A stretch of 64,000 bases of DNA from Nevskia sp. (GCA_021732745.1 JAKFUK010000003.1:310001-374000), one strand, 5' to 3'. Positions 33,580 to 41,896 are shown, counted from the stretch's first letter. Numbers and translations: made by a program. The notes: generated by a model from the letters alone, not told the origin.

Positions 33580-33603
33580 TTTTTGTCTATCTATATACAA
33601 AAA
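33580..33603. promoter_or_regulatory. Palindromic operator upstream of the second YeeE pair
   Basis: TTTTTGT-C-TAT-CT-ATA-T-ACAAAAA: two 11-base half-sites with one mismatch. It lies directly upstream of a promoter (-35 at 33607). Ten bases, TATATACAAA (33592-33601), recur inverted at 45368-45377 between the ETHE1-like and sulfide:quinone reductase genes. AT-rich palindromes of this size fit an ArsR-family sulfide sensor, but no such gene is in the window. Confidence 0.65.
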
Positions 33604-33606
33604 TAG

Positions 33607-33635
33607 TTGTCATCTTGACAAAGCCTAAATACACT
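33607..33635 (+). promoter_or_regulatory. Candidate promoter of leader peptide and YeeE pair
   Basis: TTGTCA and TACACT with a 17-bp spacer. The -35 overlaps a second small palindrome, TTGTCA-TCT-TGACAA. The gap 33514-33710 holds nothing else recognisable. Confidence 0.55.
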
Positions 33636-33710
33636 CGCGTCGAGCAACGAAAACAGTGCGCAGCTGCTGGATGGCAGGCCCGCGCAGTCCACGAGAGGAG
33701 AACCACCGCG

Positions 33711-33779
33711 ATGACCAGAAGCCCGAAAGGACTGCCGCTGCGCAGCCGCCCGATTCCGCCACCGGAGCGCTGCGCATGA
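33711..33779 (+). CDS. Possible 22-residue leader peptide
   Basis: A 22-codon frame, MTRSPKGLPLRSRPIPPPER plus CA, with GAGAGGAG ten bases before the ATG. Its stop overlaps the start of the YeeE/YedE gene (ATGA), so it would be translationally coupled. The PIPPPERCA end has a proline run that can slow ribosomes and a penultimate Cys. It could be a regulatory leader responding to sulfur or cysteine supply, or a chance frame. Confidence 0.4.
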   Translation: MTRSPKGLPLRSRPIPPPERCA

Positions 33780-34309
33780 GCGCCATGACGTCTTCGTCCG
33801 GACCGCGTCCGTTCTGGCAGCCGCATCTGGCCGGCGTGCTGCTCGGCCTCGGTCTGCTGATGACCTTCGTGCTGACCGGCCACGGCCTCGGGGCCAGCGG
33901 CTTCACCACGGCGCTGGCTGCGACCACGGCCGATGTGGTGGCCCCGGCTACCACCGAAAGCAGCAGCTACTGGGGCCCGATGTTCGAGAACGGCCGCAAT
34001 CCGCTCGACAGCTGGATTACCTGGCAGGTGATCGGTGCCGCGATCGGCGCGCTGATCGGCGCGATGACTGCCGGCCGCTTCCAGATCAGCTACGACGGCC
34101 CGGTGCGCCTGAGCAAGCCGAAGCGTCTGGCGATGGCCTTTGCTGGCGGTGCCATCTCCGGCCTCGGCGCGCGCATCTCGCTGGGCTGCACCAGCGGCCT
34201 CGGTCTTTCCGGGGCGGCCACGCTGGCTTCAGCCGGCTTCCTGTTTCTGGGCGGTTTCTTCATCACCGGCGCGATCATCGGTCTCGCCACCAGGAGGATC
34301 TGGCAATGA
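33776..34309 (+). CDS. YeeE/YedE-family sulfur transporter
   Basis: A 177-aa membrane protein with about four or five hydrophobic helices. Family motifs are GNALDSW-like NPLDSWITWQVIGAAIGALIG and ISGLGARISLGCTSGLGLSG, where the Cys is conserved. It probably imports thiosulfate-derived sulfur, or moves it between periplasm and cytoplasm. The ATG at 33776 has GGAG eight bases upstream. The stop overlaps the next start (ATGA). The protein is longer than the copy at 22866 and not an exact duplicate. Confidence 0.88.
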   Translation: MSAMTSSSGPRPFWQPHLAGVLLGLGLLMTFVLTGHGLGASGFTTALAATTADVVAPATTESSSYWGPMFENGRNPLDSWITWQVIGAAIGALIGAMTAGRFQISYDGPVRLSKPKRLAMAFAGGAISGLGARISLGCTSGLGLSGAATLASAGFLFLGGFFITGAIIGLATRRIWQ

Positions 34310-34881
34310 GCTTTCCACTCGGTATTGGCGGCGTCGCGTCCGGCCTGATCTGCGGCCTGGTATTCGGCTTCGCGCTGGAACGCGCCGGCTTCGGCAGTGC
34401 CACCAAGCTCACCGCGCAGCTGCGCTTCAAGGACTGGGCGGTGTTCAACGTGATGTTCACGGCGATCCTCGTCGCAGCGGTCGGCCTGTACGTGCTGCAA
34501 CTGGTCGGCATGGTCGACATCGACCAGATCTACATCCCCAGCGCCTTTCTGTGGGCAACCCTGCTCGGCGGTGTCGGCGTCGGTGCCGGCATGAGCATCG
34601 GCGGCTACTGCCCGGGAACTTCGGTGGTCGGTTTCTGCTCCGGCAGGATCGACGCGCTGATGTTTTTCGGCGGCCTGATCTTCGGCACCTTCATCTTCGC
34701 CGGTGCCTACGACTTTCTGGAGCCGATGCTGACCGCTTTGCCGGCCCCGGAAGCCCAGACCTTGCCCGAACTGCTCGGCGTGCCGACCTGGGTCGTGCTC
34801 GGTGCGCTGATCGCTGTCGCCGCGACAGTCGGCTACCTGACCACCCGCAAGCCGGCTGTGTCGTCGACCGCTTCCGCCTGA
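34306..34881 (+). CDS. YeeE/YedE-family sulfur transporter, partner
   Basis: A 191-aa membrane protein coupled to the previous gene. Typical stretches are GLVFGFALERAGFGSATKLTAQLRFKDWAVF, GAGMSIGGYCPGTSVVGFCSGRIDAL and a final hydrophobic helix. The Cys in GGYCPGTS is the conserved sulfur-handling residue; a second Cys follows. Together with its neighbour it forms a full YeeE-type unit in the sox neighbourhood. Confidence 0.9.
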   Translation: MSFPLGIGGVASGLICGLVFGFALERAGFGSATKLTAQLRFKDWAVFNVMFTAILVAAVGLYVLQLVGMVDIDQIYIPSAFLWATLLGGVGVGAGMSIGGYCPGTSVVGFCSGRIDALMFFGGLIFGTFIFAGAYDFLEPMLTALPAPEAQTLPELLGVPTWVVLGALIAVAATVGYLTTRKPAVSSTASA

Positions 34882-34961
34882 CCGACCGGCCGAGTTCTCC
34901 GCTACCGGCGCGCGGCCGTGCTGCGCGCGCCGGCTTTTCCCTTTCCGCATTCGAGATTCCG

Positions 34962-35204
34962 ATGACCACGCGCACTCGTCGTTCCCGCTTGTCGCAGGCC
35001 CTGCCTGCGCTTGCCACCGCACTGGCGGCCATCGCCGCGATGCCGGCCGCCCACGCCGCGCCCACCGACGCCCCGAAGTCCGATACCAGCAAGCCTGCGG
35101 AAACCGCGAAGCCGGCCGACACCGCAGCCCCGGCTGAAAAGCCCGCTGAACCGACGGCCCCGGTCAAGAAGAAGCGCGCCGCCAATCCCTGCGCCGGCCA
35201 GTAG
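34962..35204 (+). CDS. Small secreted Ala/Pro/Lys-rich protein with C-terminal Cys
   Basis: An 80-aa protein with a signal peptide (LPALATALAAIAAMPAAHA), a low-complexity Ala-Pro-Lys-Thr middle and the ending KKKRAANPCAGQ. The mature part is about 45 residues with a single Cys near the C-terminus. No family is recognised. NPCA-type tails are seen in some small periplasmic proteins near c-type cytochromes. The lone, tail-placed Cys is reminiscent of the SoxY arm but the sequence is not related. It lies between the YeeE pair and the DUF6969-like gene on the same strand. Confidence 0.65.
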   Translation: MTTRTRRSRLSQALPALATALAAIAAMPAAHAAPTDAPKSDTSKPAETAKPADTAAPAEKPAEPTAPVKKKRAANPCAGQ

Positions 35205-35225
35205 GCCGGGCTGCGAGCCAAGCCC

Positions 35226-35969
35226 ATGCCGCAAGCCGTCGACAGCAGCGCCCTGCTCGATGCCTGTAGCGCTCGGGCCTTGCGCGGCATGGCCGACGCG
35301 GCGTTGGTGGTCGTCGAGCAGGCGCAGCGCTGGGCCGACGCCGGGCAATCGGCGCTGCATGCGCTGATCGGCGAGCAGACGCCCGATGCCTGGCAGCACT
35401 ATCCCGAAGGCGACGCCCGCGATCCCCGGTCCGGCTACCGCTGGTACTACCACTGCCATGACGACCGCCGCCCGAACGGCGAACACGGTCATTTCCACCT
35501 GTTCTCGGAAAATGCCGCCGGGAGTCGCAGCGCGCCGACCTTGACCCATCTGATCGCCATCGGGATCGACGCGCGCGGCCTGCCGCTGCGCGCGTTCACG
35601 GTCAACCGCTGGGTCACCGACGAAGTCTGGCGCGATGCCGCGCAGGTGCTGCGGTTGCTGGCGCGCTTCCTGGTCGAAGGCGCGGGCGTGCAGGGCGAGA
35701 TCGGCCGCTGGCTGGCGGCGCTGACACGGTTGTTCGCGCCGCAGATCCGCAACATCGTCATCGAACGCGACGCCGTGATGGCCGGCCGCGCCGCAGGTGG
35801 CCGTCGACCGAATCTGCGCGACGACCGCCGTCTCGAAGTGATCAGCCAGTGCCACCTGTCGCTGGCCGGGCAGATCGACGCGATCGACGGACGGTTGAGC
35901 GTTGGCCGGACCCGATCGCCCCGCAAGCCGCCAGCGACGCTGGCCCATCACCCGGAGTGCGCCGCATGA
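35226..35969 (+). CDS. His-rich protein, DUF6969-like
   Basis: A 247-aa protein without a clear signal peptide. Its most striking block is YRWYYHCHDDRRPNGEHGHF followed by HLF, with several His and one Cys that could bind metal. It resembles the DUF6969 family, of unknown function. It starts 22 bp after the small Cys-tailed protein, and its stop overlaps the rhodanese start (ATGA). Translational coupling to a rhodanese suggests a role in sulfur handling, but nothing in the sequence proves it. Confidence 0.7.
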   Translation: MPQAVDSSALLDACSARALRGMADAALVVVEQAQRWADAGQSALHALIGEQTPDAWQHYPEGDARDPRSGYRWYYHCHDDRRPNGEHGHFHLFSENAAGSRSAPTLTHLIAIGIDARGLPLRAFTVNRWVTDEVWRDAAQVLRLLARFLVEGAGVQGEIGRWLAALTRLFAPQIRNIVIERDAVMAGRAAGGRRPNLRDDRRLEVISQCHLSLAGQIDAIDGRLSVGRTRSPRKPPATLAHHPECAA

Positions 35970-36955
35970 AGCTCATCCATCTGTCTCGAATGCTGGCGGT
36001 CGCGGTCGCCGCCGTGCTGCCCGATGTCCATGCCGATGTCAGCCTGCCCGGCCCGGTGGTCAACGCCCAATGGCTGGCCAGCCATCTCGACGAAGTCACC
36101 GTGCTCGACGTGCGCAGCGATGTCGATGCCTACACCGGCGCGCCCGAATTCGACGTCAATGAAAAGACCGGCGCGAAGACCCTGGTCACGGTCGGCGGGC
36201 ATATCCCGAACGCGCTGCTGGTCGACTTCGATCGCACCCGCGTCGATCGCGTGATCGACGGCCGCAAGGTGCAGAAGCTGCTCCCGGAGCAGGCCGCCTT
36301 CGAAGCGCTGATGCAGGACGTCGGGCTCACGGCGGCGAAGCCGATCGTGATCGCCGCCAACGGCCAGACGGTCGACGAGATCGACATGGCGGCGCGCCTG
36401 TACTGGTCGCTGAAGGTCTACGGCGAGGACCGCATCGCGATTCTCGACGGCGGCGATGCCGGCTGGCTGGCTGCCGGGCAGGCGCTGGTCAGCGACAAGG
36501 CCGCCACCGTGAAAGGCGACTGGAAAGCGACTGCCGAGCGCCGTGAACTGCTGGCCGAAGCGGCCGATGTCGAAAGGGCGGTTGACGCGAAAGTGCAGCT
36601 GGTCGATGCCCGGCCGCTGCCGCAGTACGCCGGGCTGACGTTCAAGAAACCGCTGGTCACCGCTGGCGGCCATGTCGCTGGGGCGCGCAACCTGCCGACC
36701 GATGTCCATACCAAGTCTGTCGGCGGCGCGCAGATGTTCCTGACCGCAGCCGAATATCGCGGCGTGATGAAGCTGCAGGGCATCGACCCGGCAGCGCCGT
36801 CGATTTCCTATTGCAACACCGGCCATCTCGCTTCCGGTGCCTGGTTCGTGATCAGCGAAGTGCTTGGCAACAAGAGCGTACGGCTTTACGACGGCTCGAT
36901 GCACGACTGGACGACGTCAGGGCATGCTGTGGTCAATCTTTCGAACGATGGCTGA
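35966..36955 (+). CDS. Exported two-domain rhodanese (sulfurtransferase)
   Basis: A 329-aa protein with a signal peptide (MLAVAVAAVLPDVHA) and two rhodanese domains. The first (VTVLDVRSDVDAYTG to ILDGGDAGWLAAG) lacks the active-site Cys; the second has it in ISYCNTGHLASGAWF. It would transfer sulfane sulfur from thiosulfate or persulfides in the periplasm. GGAG precedes the ATG at 35966, which overlaps the previous stop. It may supply or drain persulfide next to the Sox carrier. Confidence 0.92.
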   Translation: MKLIHLSRMLAVAVAAVLPDVHADVSLPGPVVNAQWLASHLDEVTVLDVRSDVDAYTGAPEFDVNEKTGAKTLVTVGGHIPNALLVDFDRTRVDRVIDGRKVQKLLPEQAAFEALMQDVGLTAAKPIVIAANGQTVDEIDMAARLYWSLKVYGEDRIAILDGGDAGWLAAGQALVSDKAATVKGDWKATAERRELLAEAADVERAVDAKVQLVDARPLPQYAGLTFKKPLVTAGGHVAGARNLPTDVHTKSVGGAQMFLTAAEYRGVMKLQGIDPAAPSISYCNTGHLASGAWFVISEVLGNKSVRLYDGSMHDWTTSGHAVVNLSNDG

Positions 36956-36960
36956 CGGCA

Positions 36961-37578
36961 ATGAATCTTTACGATCGCTACGTGATGCCCTGTCTCATCG
37001 ACGGCTGCTGCGGCATGCCGGCGGTGCAGAAGCAGCGCGCCCGGCTGCTGCCGCGCGCCAAGGGCCGGGTGCTGGAAATCGGTATCGGCACCGGCCGCAA
37101 CCTGCCGTTCTACGATCCGGCCAAGCTCGCATCACTGGAAGGTCTGGACCCGGCCGGGCAGATGAACGCCAAGGCGATGCAGCGTGCGAAGAAGGCCGGC
37201 ATCGAGGTGCAGATCGTGACGCTGTCTGCCGAAACCATTCCCGCAGATGACGCCAGCTACGACACCGTGGTCTGCACCTTCACCTTGTGCACGATTCCAG
37301 ACCCGATCAAGGCGCTGCACGAGATGCGCCGGGTTTTGAAGCCGGGCGGCCAGATGCTGTTCTGCGAGCATGGGCTTGCGCCGGATGCCGGGGTCAGCAA
37401 GTGGCAGCACCGACTGACGCCGTGGTGGAAACCGATCGCCGGCGGCTGCCATCTGAATCGCGACGTGCCGTCGATGCTCGAAGCGGGTGGCTTCCGCGCC
37501 ACCGAAATCGAATCGAGCTACCTGAAGGGGCCGAAGCCGCTGGTCTGGGTGACGCGCGGGGTTGCGGTTCCGGCCTGA
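36961..37578 (+). CDS. SAM-dependent methyltransferase, UbiE/COQ5-like
   Basis: A 205-aa class I methyltransferase. Motif I is RVLEIGIGTGRNLPFY; motif II and post-motifs are YDTVVCTFTLCTIPDPIKAL and RVLKPGGQMLFCEHGLA. It is of the short thiol or lipid methyltransferase kind often labelled UbiE-like. The ATG at 36961 lies 6 bp after the rhodanese stop, so it is co-transcribed with the sulfur genes; methylation of a reduced sulfur compound is possible but unproven. Cys-rich LIDGCCGMP is near the N-terminus. Confidence 0.85.
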   Translation: MNLYDRYVMPCLIDGCCGMPAVQKQRARLLPRAKGRVLEIGIGTGRNLPFYDPAKLASLEGLDPAGQMNAKAMQRAKKAGIEVQIVTLSAETIPADDASYDTVVCTFTLCTIPDPIKALHEMRRVLKPGGQMLFCEHGLAPDAGVSKWQHRLTPWWKPIAGGCHLNRDVPSMLEAGGFRATEIESSYLKGPKPLVWVTRGVAVPA

Positions 37579-37584
37579 GTCAGC

Positions 37585-37974
37585 TCAGTTGTCCGGCGCG
37601 CCGGCTTCGATCCAGCGCACGAACAAGGTCAACTGACCGTCATCGAGCGGCCGCGGCGGATCGTTCATCGGCATGCGATTGCCGCTGCCGCCGGCTTTGA
37701 GCTGGGTGTCGCGCAGCTTGTGGACCAGATAGCTCTGCTCAGGCGCACCCGGCGTGACCCTCGGCATCGGCGCTTCGCTGCTCGCCGCCAGCAGCGAGGC
37801 CCGCGCCACCCGCCGGCCGAGGTTCAGGCCGCCATTTTCGGCGCCGGTCACGTGGCAGAACACGCATTGGGCGTCGAGGATCGGCTGGATCTGGGTCTTG
37901 AAGCTGACTGCTGCGTCGTCGGCCATTGCGGTGGACGCGGTCAGCAGCAGCGTGGCGAGCGAAAGCCGCGTCAT
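37585..37974 (-). CDS. Small periplasmic cytochrome c-like protein
   Basis: A 129-aa protein with a signal peptide (LSLATLLLTASTAMA) and one haem-binding CVFCH in ILDAQCVFCHVTGAENGGLN. The C-terminal part (RMPMNDPPRPLDDGQLTLFVRWIEAGAP) is like the PSCyt1-type single-haem domains. Its start overlaps the stop of the flavoprotein gene (ATGA), so it is very likely the electron acceptor of that exported flavoprotein. It is the last gene of a five-gene operon. Confidence 0.85.
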   Translation of the reverse strand: MTRLSLATLLLTASTAMADDAAVSFKTQIQPILDAQCVFCHVTGAENGGLNLGRRVARASLLAASSEAPMPRVTPGAPEQSYLVHKLRDTQLKAGGSGNRMPMNDPPRPLDDGQLTLFVRWIEAGAPDN

Positions 37975-39767
37975 GTCCGCACCGGCTCGGCCGCGGCCGC
38001 CGCACCGGCCAGATAGCCGAAGGTCATCGCTGGACCGATGGTGCCGCCCCCGGCCCAGTAGGCGGCACCGGCCGGGCTGGCGACGCAGTTGCCGGCGGCG
38101 TACAGGCGCGGAATCGGTTTGCTCTGCCCGTCGAGCACCTGTCCCTGCGGATTGATCACCGGGCCGCCCTTGGTGTCGAGCGTGCCGGCGCCGAGGATCA
38201 CCGCGTAGTACGGGCCGCTGTCGGCAATCGGGTGCATCGTGATGTTCGGATAGGGATTCGGCGCCTTGGCGGCGTTCATGAACTGGAACGCGATCTCGAT
38301 GGTCGCCTGGCCGCGCGCGTAGTCCTCGTCGATGCCCTTCTTCGCGGCCGCGTTGTAGCGCTTGAGCGTGCCGCGCAGGGTCTTGACGAAATCCTTGTCG
38401 AGCTTCAGCCCGCCGGTGTGACTGGCGATCTTCGTCAGGCGCGCTTCGATGTTGGCGGCCAGCGCTTCGAGTGTTGCCCCTTCGATGATCTGGTCGAGCC
38501 TGGCATTGGCGGCCGGAATCGGGTCGTAGCCCGCGTAGTGCTTGGCGGTGCGCGCATCCCAGATCATGAAGCCGAGCAGGTTCGGGTATTCGCCCTTCAC
38601 CGGGTCCCAGGTGAAGTGCGCCTGGGTGCGCTCGTTGTACTGGATCTTCTCGTTGACGAAGCGGCGGCCGTGGCGATTGACCTGGATCATGCTGTCGCCC
38701 GGTGTCGACCAGACATCGACCGGCACGCTGCGCGTTTTCAGTGCCACTTCGACCGGCACCTGCCCCCACCAGGCATGGCTCATGTTGCCGAGCACCGCCC
38801 CGGCGCGCTGGGCAATGGCGATGAAATCGCCGGTGCTGCCCGGTGCGGCACAACCGCCCCAGATGTGGCCTTTCAGATGGCTGCGCGTCAGTTCCGGGTT
38901 GTGGGTGAAGCCGCCGCTGGCGAAGACCACGGCGCGCTTCGCCTTGAAGGCAACCGGTGCGGCATCGCCGCGATCGACCATCAGGCCGTTGATCGCACCG
39001 CTGGCATCGCGGGTGACATCGAGCACCGCGTGATCGAGCAGCAGCTGGATCGGCAGCTTGTCGAAACCCTGCTGCAAGGCCCAGAGCAATGAATCGCCGG
39101 AGCCGCCGTTGTTCGGCCAGATCACCCGCTCCGGATGACCGCTGACATCGGGCACCAGAGAACGGCCGCGATGCACAGTGTTTTCGGGGATGTCCGAGTA
39201 GTAGTCCGGATAGGCCTTGCCTTCCCAGGTCATCCACGGCACCAGCTTCAGGCCGGTGGTGGCGACCAGCGTGTCGAGTACGCGGCTCGCGTTGTCGTAG
39301 AACGCGGCGATCAGATCGAACTCGGGTTGCGAGATGCCGAGCAGCGGATCGCTTGCCACGTAACGCTGCGGATGCGCCAGCCGCACCATGTAGCGCAGTG
39401 CGTCGATCCGGGTATCGGCCACGCCCTGGCCCTTCAGCCAGGCGTTGTCGGGAATCCAGAACACGCCGCCGGACTTGGCCGTGGTGCCGCCCTTGAACGG
39501 CAGCTTTTCGAGAATGATGACGCTGGCACCGCGGCTGGTCGCCGCCAGGGCGGCAGCAGTGCCGGCGATGCCGCTGCCGACGATCAGCACGTCGGCTTCG
39601 GCAACCCAGGTCGGGCTGCTGGCAGCCTCAGCTTTGCCCGGCAGCAACGATGCGGAGGCCGCGAACGAGCCGGCGGCGAGGCCTTTGAGCACGGCGCGTC
39701 GCGAAGTGGCCTGTTCGGCGGTAGCAACGGACATACCCGCCGCATCACGGCGATCCTGTTTGTTCAC
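37971..39767 (-). CDS. Tat-exported FAD-dependent dehydrogenase
   Basis: A 598-aa flavoprotein of the fumarate reductase/3-ketosteroid-dehydrogenase superfamily. A Tat signal (SRRAVLKGLAAGSFAASASL) precedes the FAD site ADVLIVGSGIAGTAAALAAT; LPFKGGTTAKSGG and the terminal GNCVASPAGAAYWAGGGTIG contact the flavin. Family members dehydrogenate ring or alicyclic substrates or reduce fumarate-like ones. A GTG start with GAGGAGAG is used. The coupled cytochrome c gene suggests electrons leave through a periplasmic cytochrome. The substrate is unknown; the Rieske oxygenase next door points to an aromatic or alicyclic compound. Confidence 0.88.
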   Translation of the reverse strand: MNKQDRRDAAGMSVATAEQATSRRAVLKGLAAGSFAASASLLPGKAEAASSPTWVAEADVLIVGSGIAGTAAALAATSRGASVIILEKLPFKGGTTAKSGGVFWIPDNAWLKGQGVADTRIDALRYMVRLAHPQRYVASDPLLGISQPEFDLIAAFYDNASRVLDTLVATTGLKLVPWMTWEGKAYPDYYSDIPENTVHRGRSLVPDVSGHPERVIWPNNGGSGDSLLWALQQGFDKLPIQLLLDHAVLDVTRDASGAINGLMVDRGDAAPVAFKAKRAVVFASGGFTHNPELTRSHLKGHIWGGCAAPGSTGDFIAIAQRAGAVLGNMSHAWWGQVPVEVALKTRSVPVDVWSTPGDSMIQVNRHGRRFVNEKIQYNERTQAHFTWDPVKGEYPNLLGFMIWDARTAKHYAGYDPIPAANARLDQIIEGATLEALAANIEARLTKIASHTGGLKLDKDFVKTLRGTLKRYNAAAKKGIDEDYARGQATIEIAFQFMNAAKAPNPYPNITMHPIADSGPYYAVILGAGTLDTKGGPVINPQGQVLDGQSKPIPRLYAAGNCVASPAGAAYWAGGGTIGPAMTFGYLAGAAAAAEPVRT

Positions 39768-39818
39768 GCTGCTCTCCTCGCGGCCGTGATGGCCGTCGTT
39801 AGTTTTTGTTATCGAAAC

Positions 39819-41096
39819 TCAAGCCAGCGCATCGGCAACCCGATCGGCCTTCACCCACTTGTCCAGCACATGCAGCGAATGACGGATCAGCATTTCCGCG
39901 TCCTGCAGGATCATCGTGTCCTTGGCGCGCGCATCCAGCCCGCGCTGGATGCGCTCGCAATTGGTCACGTCCTCCAGCACCACTTCCGCCCAGCGGCAGG
40001 CGTAATGCTCCAGTTGCAGGCGGTGGCGGATCGACATCGTTTTCGGGATGTAGATCTTCAAGGTCCAGTGGGTGCGGTCGTGGGCGACCGGCCAGAACTC
40101 GTGGGTCCAGAAGCCGCCGGTGGAGTAGTCGATGTTGAAGTTCGGGAACAGCCAGGTGACGTCGGCGGACCAAGAGCGATCCTTGGTCGGATTGATCGCC
40201 GGATGCGCGGTGAGTGCTGCCGCGTTGTCGCTGGCATCGCCGCCAAGCACGCCGCCGGTGTCCTGTACATAGACCAGGGCTTCGACCTTCGAGGTCGGCG
40301 ACGGCACGTAGTCCGGATTGCCGTAGGCCGAGAAGTGACGATGGATGCCGTGCGCCATCGCGCTCAAGGGACGCGCGTAGCGGTTTTCCTCGGGATGCGC
40401 GAAGCCCGGCGCCAAGGTGGCCGGATGCAGCGACGGCACGTGGTACGGCTCGGCGAAGGCGTCGGCAATCAGCTTCCAGTTGGCCTTGAAATCGGCCTGG
40501 ATGACGATGGTTTCATCCAGATTGAAGTACGGAATGCCGGCGTAGCGGGTGCCGAAGGGGCCGAGGAATTCGGCCAGCGTCACTTCCGGCTTCTTCTGGT
40601 GATTGAGGAAGATGAAGCCCTCCCAGACTTCGCAGGCGATCGGCGTCAGGCCGCAGGATCGTCTGTCGAGATCGAAGAAGTGCTTCTGGTCGGGCACGCC
40701 GATCAGTTCGCCGTCATTGCGGTACTGCCAGTTGTGATACCGGCAGACCAGACGTTCGGCCACGCCACAAGTCTGGTTGACCACCAGATTGCCGCGATGA
40801 CTGCAGACGTTATGGAAAGCGCGAATGCGGTCGTGCTTGTCGCGCGTCACCAGCACCGAAGCCTTCCAGATCTCGATGTCCTTGGTGAAGTAGCTGTTCA
40901 CCTGCGGCAACTGCTCGACCCGTCCGATGCACAGCCAGGCGCGCTTGAAGACGCGCTCGCGTTCCAGTTCGAAGAATTCGGGCGAGCGATACGGCTCCAC
41001 CGACACCGGGCCGGTGCCGAGACCGGCGGCATGGGTGAAGCTGCGCTCGTCGATGATGTGGCGCGTGGCCGCTGGACGTTCGATCACGCTGCTCAT
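39819..41096 (-). CDS. Rieske ring-hydroxylating oxygenase, alpha subunit
   Basis: A 425-aa non-haem iron oxygenase. The Rieske [2Fe-2S] ligands are in NVCSHRGNLV and VCRYHNWQY; the mononuclear iron site is in DAFAEPYHVPSLHP (Asp and two His), with a further Asp late in the chain (RIQRGLDARAKD). It inserts oxygen into an aromatic or alicyclic substrate. No reductase or ferredoxin gene is adjacent, so electrons must come from a partner encoded elsewhere. The start overlaps the preceding gene stop. Confidence 0.93.
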   Translation of the reverse strand: MSSVIERPAATRHIIDERSFTHAAGLGTGPVSVEPYRSPEFFELERERVFKRAWLCIGRVEQLPQVNSYFTKDIEIWKASVLVTRDKHDRIRAFHNVCSHRGNLVVNQTCGVAERLVCRYHNWQYRNDGELIGVPDQKHFFDLDRRSCGLTPIACEVWEGFIFLNHQKKPEVTLAEFLGPFGTRYAGIPYFNLDETIVIQADFKANWKLIADAFAEPYHVPSLHPATLAPGFAHPEENRYARPLSAMAHGIHRHFSAYGNPDYVPSPTSKVEALVYVQDTGGVLGGDASDNAAALTAHPAINPTKDRSWSADVTWLFPNFNIDYSTGGFWTHEFWPVAHDRTHWTLKIYIPKTMSIRHRLQLEHYACRWAEVVLEDVTNCERIQRGLDARAKDTMILQDAEMLIRHSLHVLDKWVKADRVADALA

Positions 41097-41455
41097 CGGC
41101 TGCCTCCACCGTGCGGCCAGGGGCCTTCGGTGATTCGCACCGCACTCGGCCAGGTGGAATCGAAGGCGCGCGGCGCGCCGTGCATCTCCACGGCGATCGC
41201 CGCGTGGTTCATCGCCAGCAGCAGCTTGAAAAGGCGCTCGCTGGCCGGCGGCATGAACCCAAGCGCGAACTGCTCGCAGTGGACGATCGCCTGTTCGGCA
41301 CGCGCGACAATGGCGTCGTAGAAGCGCTGGATGTCGTCCATGTCGGCGGTGGAGCGGGCGGCGCGGCGCTGGTCGTTGGTCTCCAGCGACCAGTACGGCA
41401 CGAAGGCTTCGAGTTCCTCGAAACCTGGCGGCAGGCTCGGGCTTGCTGCGGTCAT
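41093..41455 (-). CDS. Protein of unknown function in the Rieske operon
   Basis: A 120-aa protein I do not recognise. It is predicted mainly helical, with DIQRFYDAIVARAEQAIVHCEQ and RLFKLLLAMNHAAIAVEMHG, and no signal or membrane segment. Translational coupling to the Rieske alpha subunit (ATGA overlap) suggests an accessory role, for example a small subunit or a product-handling protein. The size would suit a beta-subunit substitute, but it does not resemble the known beta subunits. Confidence 0.7.
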   Translation of the reverse strand: MTAASPSLPPGFEELEAFVPYWSLETNDQRRAARSTADMDDIQRFYDAIVARAEQAIVHCEQFALGFMPPASERLFKLLLAMNHAAIAVEMHGAPRAFDSTWPSAVRITEGPWPHGGGSR

Positions 41456-41513
41456 GCGTTTCTCCTCATCCGGTTGAACCCGTCCGCTTCTGGTGGCGGA
41501 TCGGGCGGTGTCG

Positions 41514-41753
41514 CTATTTCGAAACGGCTTCCAACTCCGTGCTGGCTTCGCGGCGGCGCTGGGACAGCGGCAATTCGCCGTGAGTGATGCCGGCCAGCGC
41601 GAAGTGTTCCTGACCGAGTTCGTGGATCAGCACGCGCACCGAATCAAGCGGCACGCCGAGTGCGGCGACGGCGGCCTCGCTCAACGCGGCATGCAGCGCG
41701 CGCTTCTGGGCCACGGTGCGGCCTTCAAGCATGTTGACCTGGATGATCGGCAT
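41514..41753 (-). CDS. 4-Oxalocrotonate tautomerase-like enzyme
   Basis: A 79-aa tautomerase with the catalytic Pro directly after the initiator Met (MPIIQVNMLEGRTVAQKRAL). It catalyses keto-enol tautomerisation of a 2-hydroxymuconate-like compound. It is first in the operon that runs through the Rieske oxygenase and flavoprotein. The presence of a tautomerase supports degradation of a ring compound. The LysR regulator is divergent. Confidence 0.9.
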   Translation of the reverse strand: MPIIQVNMLEGRTVAQKRALHAALSEAAVAALGVPLDSVRVLIHELGQEHFALAGITHGELPLSQRRREASTELEAVSK

Positions 41754-41896
41754 CGGTGTCGCGCGCCTCCGGACTTTGCTGCGCCTTGCAAGTGCTGCCG
41801 AAACTAGTGCCCCGGGGTGCGTCCGTCTAATACCTTTGGCCGCCCGGGGTGATACAAGATCGGCATCGCCCGCCGCCGAATTCGAGTGAAACCGTC

